A stretch of 64,000 nt of DNA, from the NCBI RefSeq assembly GCF_014356525.2, contig NW_024093768.1, forward strand, positions 36,398-100,397, written 5' to 3'. Source of the DNA: Nilaparvata lugens. Its lineage: Eukaryota; Arthropoda; Insecta; Hemiptera; Delphacidae. Below, one piece after another: positions 56,309 to 64,000 of this stretch. A program made the translations under genes and the position numbers. Numbering within the stretch: the first letter of the stretch is position 1; each line of letters begins with the position of its first letter. The notes under the pieces were generated by a model, which ran no database searches, was not told the DNA's origin, and saw nothing but the letters and a program-made list of their open reading frames with translations.

Positions 56309-57006
56309 CAAAGTCCGAATTAGAGTTCAGATTTCACTTTTCTGAAATTTAGTCCATTTTCACTCAATAACTAATAATTTTAAATTTCGACGCGTGAAAA
56401 ACAGGATAAAAACAAAAATATTGTACTGGAATCCCCATAATGAATACTCTATAATATATGCATTGATTAACATATATTATATGTTAATCATTGACAAGAT
56501 GTATAATCATTGACAGATCATAAAGCAAGAGTTATTAACAATAACGCATAAGTATTGGAGTAGAGTCAGAGGTCCTTGATAAGCAGAGATACACATTGAT
56601 AGACAAATACATGAAAAATATATCACCTACATTGTCTATCACAAGACTTATTAACAACAATACGCACAGAAAACTGTAGGAGTGGGGTTAGATATCCTTC
56701 AATTCAAATATTGAGATAATAATTGGTTAGATTCAATGTGGAATTTTAAACATGCATATACATTGACATACATAAACATAGTATATAGACAAATTTTTAT
56801 AATTCATAAAAGACTCACAGTAAAATCACATACGGTAACTAATTAATAACAGTGAAAAATCATAGGAATAAAGTCGGAGGACCTTCAACCAAAATATTAT
56901 GGATTTAAATTGGTGACATCATTGGCTGTTTGAATGCTGCTCAATGCTTTGTTAGTTATTGTTTAATAAAAGCATCACAATCTACTGCATTGAAATACTT
57001 ATCCAG

Positions 57007-57043
<37 letters not shown>

Positions 57044-57700
57044 TCCTTTATTGTCATAAAACACAAAGTGTTGTAACAAACGTCAATATACAATAAAATT
57101 AAAAACAGTCAAAATATTTTTATAATAATAATAATAATTAGTAATTGGTTTCAATGCTATCCTTTATCAAATTAATTTTTTTTGTGTATAATAGACTGGG
57201 GTATGCCAGACTTGGGGAGTTATTTAATTAATGAAGTGAAGGTACTAACTTATTCAATTTAGAAAATAATGATCATTGATGATGACAGTTAGATAATAAT
57301 TTATAAATTCACAATCAAGTTCACTTTTGAAACTAATACAGACTTCAGATGGAAATAAATTGGAAGTTTGATTTGTTCAAATGCTAATTAATGAATAATT
57401 ATTATTAAACGAAAATCCCAATTAAATGCTGTGAATTGCCATCTAGCTGTTTACCCTGTTGTCAATATTTGCAGTAGCAAAAGACTTCGGGGTGATTTAC
57501 AGCATTTAATTGGGATTTTCGTTTAATAATGCACAGACGTTATATTATAAAATATTGCATTGGAGTTCAGATGTATATTTCATCATTTTTCACTACAGTT
57601 CATGGTTAACCACTATATCTAAATGGATTAAAATTGCAATTCAGAATATATTTAGAGTAAATCTCACCGTAATCCAAGTCATAAAGAATTCAAATTACTC
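56060..57700. repeat. Segmental duplication units A' and B
   Basis: Unit A' (56060-56855) runs directly into unit B (56745-57700). Unit B returns at 59755-60590, after the pyrimidine tract. Within B, a LINE tail insertion (57006-57142) is missing from the second copy. Confidence 0.8.
57006..57142 (-). mobile_element. LINE 3' end with (CAAT)n tail inserted in unit B
   Basis: AATCAATCAATCAATCAATC then CCTTTATTGTCATAAAACAC. Read on the minus strand it is a truncated non-LTR 3' end with an (ATTG)n tail. The other copy of B reads straight through (TTATCCAGTAATTGG). Confidence 0.7.
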
Positions 57701-58189
57701 AAATATTGCAGCAGATTTGATAAAAATATTTCTTCAAATCTTACAGCATTCTTCAGAGAATCATTTTATGAAGCTCCTCTGCAGCTCTCATTGAAAAATA
57801 CCTCAACTTATTCCAGTGTAAGCTTTTAAAAAGCCAGAGAGAACATTTTATTCTGAAAACAAACTTGGATTTCTCGGGAATTCCTCTCGACTTAACCGGA
57901 TTCAAACAAGACGTATTTAAGTCTAATAATATTCCAACGTAACAGCTTTGTACAAAATAACGTTTGCTGGCCTTTTATTTGGAATGAGTGATTCCATTTA
58001 ATACCTGCAACATCAATAATAAGTAGAGTATAAAGCGAGCAAAGCTTTTCCTGAAGCCTGCCAGTTTTTCCAAGCTCGAAGTGCATTTATTTTTAACCAG
58101 GAAAATCGGGAAAATCGTGGCGTGACTTTGACTTCAACGGCAAGGCTTTTCTTCCTATTCTGGGAAATTCCTTCTTTCTGTGCAGCCAC

Positions 58190-58886
58190 ATTGCTGTAGT
58201 TTTTCTTTTTCCTTCTTCTTTCTATACTTCTTCTTTTTCCTATTCTTTTTTCATCTACTTCCGCTTTTTACCTTTTCCATTTACATTGATTTGAAGAGTG
58301 CTGCCTAGTAATGTGTACTACCGTATTCTATTATTTCTTCTTTGCCTTCTTGATCTTCGAATTCTTTATTTTCTTTTATTCTTCTCCCCTTTTTCCCCCT
58401 CCTGTCTTATTCTTCTACTTCTTCCTTTTTCCTTCTTGTCCTTCTTCGCTCTGCTTCTTTCTTCTCCTATTACTTTCTTATTCTCTGCTACTACTTCTTT
58501 TCTTTCTTCTTCTACTGCTTCTTTTCCTCCTACTTCTTCTCTCTCCTGTCTTCTTCTTTCCTTGCACCATTTTCCACTTCTTCTTATTCTTCTCCTCGTC
58601 CTCCTTTCTTCTCCTTCTCCTCCTCCTGTCTTCTTCATCTTCTCATCTCCTTCACCTTTTTTTCTTTTTTTTTCTTATTCTTCTTCTTCTACTTCTTCAT
58701 CTTCTTCATTTTCTTCATCGTATTCATCTTTTTCATCTTCTTTATCCTCTTCATCTTCTTTATCTTCTTCGTCTTCTTCATCTTCTTCATCTTCATTTTC
58801 TGCTTCATCTTTTTCATCTCCTTCATCTTCTTCTTCTTCTCCTCGTCCCCCTATCTTCCTCTCCTCCTCCTGACTTCTTCTTGTTC

Positions 58887-58952
<66 letters not shown>

Positions 58953-59484
58953 TTTGTTGTTGGTGTTGTTGTTGTTGTTGTTGTTGTTCTTCTTCTTCTT
59001 CTTCTTCTTCCTTCTTCTTCTTCTTCTTCTTCTTCTTCTTCTTCTTCTCTTCTTCTTCTTCTTCTTCTTCTTCTTCTTCTTCTTCTTCTTCTTCTTCTTC
59101 TTCTTCTTCTTCTTCTTCTTCTTCTTCTTCTCTTCTTCTTCTTCTTCTCTTCTCTTCTTCTTCTTCTTCTTCTTCTTCTTCTTCTTCTTCTCCATTTTCT
59201 TCATCGTCTTCATCTTTTTCATCTTCTTTTACTTCTTCATCTTTTCTATCTCCTTCATCTTCTTCTTCTTCTCCTCCTCCTCATGACTTTTTCTTCTTCT
59301 TCTTCTTCTTCTTCTTCTTCTTCTTCTCCTTTCTTTTCATCTTCTTTATCTTCTTCATGTTCTTTATCCTCTTCATCTTCTCTGTCTTCTTCGTCTTCTT
59401 CATCTTCTTTTTCTCTTTCATTTTTTTATCTCCTTCATCTTCTTCTTCTCCTCCTCGTCCTCCTGTCTTGTTCTCCTCCTCCTG

Positions 59485-59515
<31 letters not shown>

Positions 59516-59745
59516 CTTCTTCTTCTTCTTCATCTTCTCCATCTTCTTCTTCTTCTCCTCTCCTTCTTCCCTTCTTTTTCTTCTTCTTGTCATTCCCCCT
59601 ACTTTTCTTATTTGTTTCCTTCTCACCCCATATCGTCTTTGTACCTTCATATCTTCCTTTCTCCTCTCCTTTGTCGTTTTTTTCTCTCGATGAGTCTTTC
59701 TCCAACTCTCTCTCTCTCCATCTTCCCTTCTACTCTTGCCGTGGC
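58190..59745. repeat. 1.5-kb polypyrimidine (CTT-rich) tract
   Basis: About 1.55 kb of plus-strand pyrimidine, mostly TTC triplets with TCATCT variants and a (TTG)n island at 58885-58990. Apparent proteins of up to 460 residues here are triplet artefacts. Confidence 0.97.
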
Positions 59746-59754
59746 ATTCGATGT

Positions 59755-60590
59755 GAAATTTTAAACATGCATATACATTGACATACATAAACATAGTATA
59801 TAGACAAATTTATATAGTTAATAAAGACACACAGTAAAATCACATACGGTAACTAATTAATAACAGTGAAAAATCATAGGAATAAAGTCGGAGGACCTTC
59901 AAACAAAATATTATGGATTTAAATTGGGACATCATTGGCTGTTTGAGCGCTGTTTAATGCTTTGTTGCTTATGGTTTAATAAAAGCTTCAAATTTACTGC
60001 ATTGAAATACTTATCCAGTAATTGGTTTCAATGCTATCCTTTATCAAATTAATTTTTTTCGTGTATAATAGACTGGATATGTCAAACTGGGGATTTATTT
60101 AATTAATGAAGTTAAGATACAAACTTATTCAATTTAGAAAATAATGATCATTGATGATGACAGTCAGATAATATATATAAATTCACAATCAAGTTCACTT
60201 TTGAAACTAATACAGACTTCAGATGGAAATAATTGGAAGTTTGATTTGTTCAAATGCTAATAATGAATAATTATTATTAAACGAAAATCCAAATTAAATG
60301 CTGTGAATTGCCATCTAGCTGTTTACCCTGTTGTCAATATTGCAGTAGCAATAGACTTCGGGGTGATTTACAGTATTTAATTGGGATTTTCGTTTAATAA
60401 TATACAAAGGTTATATTATAAAATATTGCATTGGAGCTCAGATGTATATTTCATCATTTTCCACTACAGTTCATGGTTAACCACTATATCTAAATGGATT
60501 AAAATTTCAATTCAGAATATATTTAGAGTAAATCTCACCGTAATCCAAGTCATAAAGAATTCAAATTACTCGAATGATTACTCGCATATT
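59755..60590. repeat. Segmental duplication unit B, second copy
   Basis: TTTTAAACATGCATATACAT through TGCTGTGAATTGCCATCTAG to CCAAGTCATAAAGAATTCAA, collinear with 56745-57700. Similarity ends near 60575. Confidence 0.85.
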
Positions 60591-60869
60591 TTGTAAAAAT
60601 CTTGTTTATCGCTTATGAGTTCTTATTCCTTCGATATCAAGCTTCAGAATTTATTAATATACTCTTCTCAATTCAAAGCTTTGTTTAACATTTACTTCAA
60701 TGAATTCAATATTTGGTGAGATTTATGTGTAAAATTTCAATTTGATTTTTGTTTTTAATAATCCACCATATTCAACATCTCTGGTAACTATTTTTTTGGA
60801 CTGATACTAATATACGCAAAGTGATTTCGTGATGAACATGGGTTTTTGTAATTTTCAAGCTGAGAGAGA

Positions 60870-61110
60870 AATGAAATAAAATAAAATCAAAATTTTTTAT
60901 TCACAATACAAACAGTTGAGGGTCCTGTCAAACCCAAAGGTTTTTCGGCGGGTGCCCAGTTACAGGGAAAAATGAGTTACAAAAGATAAATATTCTTAGA
61001 CAAAATAAATATTACACTTCAAAGATTTTAAGTAGAAAATGAAAGAAAACTAATACAAAATGCAAAAATAAAATAAGAAATATACATCAGATTTTGATAC
61101 AGAATAACAA
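60870..61110 (-). mobile_element. LINE-like 3' end fragment
   Basis: GAAATAAAATAAAATCAAAA then TTTTTTATTCACAATAC and GGTTTTTCGGCGGGTGCCC. The A/T-simple tail at the left edge suggests a minus-strand non-LTR 3' end. Confidence 0.45.
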
Positions 61111-61669
61111 TAGTTTAATTGAACTCTTCTTAAATTTAAGATTTAAATATTTTTCCAATAGTTTATTACAATCACTTTCATGAGAATAAGTAGTGTATGT
61201 GAGAATGAATAATAAATGAGATTAGTAATAATTTGGGATTGCAATATTCAAATTTATTCCCATCATCATCTTTCAAATACCTGTCAATTCCTGCAAAATC
61301 CTCACTGACCGCTGATAAGTTCTTATTTAGGCTATTGATCTACAAAGATTCTATTTATTTCCGGATTAGCAAATATCCATGTCGATGAAATACTTATTTC
61401 AGAACCATTCGAGTCCTAGAACTAGCTTCTCTAATAAGCTCCAACCAATTCAATCTATTGATCTACCCATTTTTCACCTTTTCTCGGATTAGGAAATGTC
61501 CATCATGAAAGAACTGGGTTTTACGGATTCATTAGAGTTCCAGAACTAGCTTTCCTACAGGGAATATTTTTAGATTGCAAATTTTGTTAACGTGAAAACC
61601 TTAAGACATAACCCTATTGAGGACTTTAAATGTTATCTAAATTTGGGAGAGGAATGGTACAAGGTATCC

Positions 61670-61862
61670 TTAAGCCGTGTTTACACCAACGTTAAGAACA
61701 AAATGTTAATAACTTAATCCTTATAGATTCTATTAGATTGAACATAACTTATCATACACATGATGAACATATGTGTTTGTCGAGTTCCGTTCAATCTAAT
61801 AGAATCTATAAAGATTAAGTTTTTAACATTCCGTTAATAACTTTGGTGTAAACGCAGCTTAA
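61670..61862. mobile_element. Family I MITE, copy 2, with TTAA flanks
   Basis: TTAAGCCGTGTTTACACC and GGTGTAAACGCAGCTTAA. The arms share ATAGATTCTATTAGATTGAA and its inverse. Confidence 0.85.
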
Positions 61863-62129
61863 TGAGCTTTAACTGATTCAGACTATTGATCTAAAAAATT
61901 TCTACCATTTTCCGGATTAGGAAATATCCAGCTCGATAGAACTGGGTTTTACTGATTATTTTGAGCTACAAAATCTCTCTTGTAAAGGAAATTTTCGAAC
62001 GGAAAATTTTGTTAACGTGAAAACCTAAAAGACTACCTTATTTAGGACTTTTAAATGTTATCTAAATTTGGGAGAGAGATGGTGAGAATTGGGAGAAAAC
62101 TGACTGCGTTTTAAAAAACATATATTATT

Positions 62130-62665
62130 TTTTGTGACTATTGTATAATCGCAGTAATTTACCAATATGATTATTAGTAGTTCTGTGAACAGTAGAACAG
62201 ACCTCACGCAGTATTCTCATCCACAAGTACCTGAATGAAACTATAGACCTCATGGAAATACAGCAATAGACTGGCTTCTCCACACATCTGTGTAATCACT
62301 TGCCAGCTGATTTATGATGAATAATAATTAATTCTATAGTCTGATTTTCACTCCAATATTGGCGTATGAGGGAGGCTCCTTTTTCTTTTTATATTATCCT
62401 TGAAATGCAAAATTTCCAAAAACCTTGTGTATACGTCGACGCGCAATTAAAAAGGAACATACCTGTCAAATTTCATGAAAATCTATTACTGCGTTTCGCC
62501 GTAAATGCGCAACATAAAAACATTTAAACATTCAAACATTTAAACATTCAAACATTTAAACATTAAGAGAAATGCCAAACCGTCGACTTGAATCTTAGAC
62601 CTCACTTCGCTCGGTCAATAAAACAATCACATTGGTAAATTACTGTAATATATTATACAATAGTG
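62130..62665. mobile_element. Hairpin MITE split by family A copy 4
   Basis: CTATTGTATAAT, GCAGTAATTTACCAATATGATT at the left pairs with AATCACATTGGTAAATTACTG, ATTATACAATAG at the right. The family A element lies between them at 62175-62619. Confidence 0.8.
62175..62619 (+). mobile_element. Family A element, copy 4
   Basis: Same ends as copy 1. It contains an expanded (ACATTTAAACATTCAA)n stretch, three units instead of one. Confidence 0.85.
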
Positions 62666-62666
62666 T

Positions 62667-63400
62667 TGAGAACCTTTCCAAGGTAGCTCTTCATTGACTC
62701 ATATTCAGTCTAATTATTAGATGTATAGGATACAATATTATAAATTGAATTGAATTGAAATGGTCCAAAGTATCTTTAGTTTTTCTCTCACGATCTGTGG
62801 TTTTTGTGAAAATAAAGTAAATAAATAATCTCCAGAATATTTTTAGTGTTTTGGGTGAAAAGCGAAGGACTCAGTAGTTGACAGAAGGCTGCCGAGAGCT
62901 GAGACACTTGATTTGCGTGCAAATTGGACCGGAACCAATGCTAAACTGGCAATTATTGGAGAAATCAATCCGGAAGTGACCTCAATTACAATTATTGACG
63001 TTTTTTCTGCTCGGCGACACTCCAATGCTAGGCGGCCGAGGGCATGAATCGCCCTTACAAACTGAGAACAATTCGGTAAAAACCGTTAGAAAATGAGAAA
63101 AGTATGGAAATATTAAAAATTGTTACGAAGAGCGAAAAATTATAGAGTGAGTCTAGAGTCACTCTATAAAATTTAGAGTTCTCTAATAAAGTCTATAATA
63201 TATAGAATTCTCTATCAAGTCTAGAGTCACTCTATAAAAATTCTGGAATAATTTTTCCAAAAAAAGCTGCTTGTTTCAGAGAAATAATATGGAACTATGA
63301 AATTCATCAATTTAGGATTCCATCATGAGCTACGACTATCAATTCAATTTTATTTTATATATGCTATTCGTGCTCTGTAAGCGTCTGTTGAAAGAATTAA
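62667..63400. other. Sequence without recognisable gene
   Basis: Contains a short repeat of CTAGAGTCACTCTATAAAA at about 63150-63235. A 60-residue minus ORF at 62843-63025 has no support as a gene. Confidence 0.4.
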
Positions 63401-63404
63401 AAAA

Positions 63405-64000
63405 AATCTGGTGTGGCGCACTCACACAACTTTCCTTGCCGTTATGAAGAATGATCACCTGACGCTAGTGTTCCCGCGCATCTCAAGTCTACTATTCAAA
63501 GATTTGAGCCAGCTGGTGACAGGGCAATAACGCTGGAGACACACATGAGGTCTGCTATCTCTTCATAGTGAATGATTTAATAGAATCAACAATAATTTGC
63601 AATTGAATAATCACATTTTCTCGAATTTAAAGCTTATTTTCAATTTTAGGTGAAAATGTTACTGAACATTAATTGTAGAGATTTTCATGCTCAATCTACT
63701 CCACTTGATTTTTTTTGTTTCAATATTGTATCTGAAGCCTGATAATTGGGAATCTATCTGCATTGATGGGGCGGAGCTCCTGAAATTTTTACAGATATGG
63801 GACTTGTGGCAGGTGATAGAGCTTAACGATGACTATTTTAAGTATGAATTTGATCAAAATCGTTGGAGCCATTTTCGAGAAAATCACGAAAAACCCTGTT
63901 TTTGACAAAATTTTCGCCATTTTAGCCACCTTGGAATGAAATTTAGCTGATGACGAAGCCATACTCTGGCTGAATAACCTTACCATTAAAGTTTAATCTC
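63405..64000 (-). mobile_element. Dispersed repeat, copy 2, inverted and cut by the window edge
   Basis: GATCACCTGACGCTAG, CAATAACGCTGGAGACACAC and CAAAATCGTTGGAGCCATTT are inverse counterparts of blocks at 24963-25612, in the opposite order. Confidence 0.8.

Noticed and set aside
57510..57794. 94-residue ORF with a 71-residue relative at 60381
   Set aside because: The two are copies of the same AT-rich duplicated segment, differ by frame-ending changes, and show no splice sites or recognised motif.
58311..59693. 460-residue plus-strand ORF rich in Leu and Phe
   Set aside because: It lies wholly in the pyrimidine tract; triplet repeats keep several frames open at once, so no protein is implied.

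Overview
The window is eukaryotic, most likely insect and perhaps a planthopper-like hemipteran. It is AT-rich, its genes are split by GT-AG introns, and it is full of MITEs (short non-autonomous DNA transposons), Tc1/mariner fragments, Jockey-like LINE pieces and kilobase-scale microsatellites. The species call rests on repeat style and is an inference. Nothing bacterial, viral or CRISPR-like was seen, and no tRNA or rRNA was recognised.

Two host genes can be assembled exon by exon. Gene 1, minus strand (about 18.24 kb down to 3.59 kb), encodes a 268-residue protein with two C2H2 zinc fingers near the N-terminus and an acidic C-terminus. It uses five coding exons (15643-15935, 11797-11864, 11515-11669, 5830-6033, 3585-3671) and probably a non-coding first exon ending at 18244. 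All phases match, and one intron appears to use a GC donor. Gene 2, plus strand (18854 to 27703), encodes a 351-residue type I membrane protein: signal peptide, divergent CUB domain, a six-cysteine LDLa-like segment, one transmembrane helix and a cytoplasmic tail ending in a PPxY motif. The two genes lie head to head, about 0.6 kb apart. Gene 2 is followed by about 1.1 kb of degenerate periodic repeat and perhaps a multi-kilobase 3' UTR.

A third transcription unit probably starts near 47.58 kb on the plus strand. Its promoter has two perfect RFX X-boxes, each followed after exactly 8 bp by a perfect CRE (TGACGTCA), then a TATA box and a first exon with a consensus splice donor at 47909. No coding exons for it could be identified in the window, so they may lie beyond the right edge.

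Layout: 1-3.5 kb, AT-rich with a TTAA-type MITE; 3.6-18.2 kb, gene 1 with introns packed with nested transposons, including three fold-back mariner derivatives, a Ty3/gypsy pol fragment and a LINE; 18.9-27.7 kb, gene 2, with a LINE split by three insertions in intron 3; 27.7-34.2 kb, its presumed 3' region; 34-47 kb, palindromes, MITEs and two long CTT tracts; 47.4-47.9 kb, the X-box/CRE promoter; 48-64 kb, repeats, a three-fold segmental duplication, a 1.5-kb pyrimidine tract and an inverted copy of a repeat also present at 25 kb.
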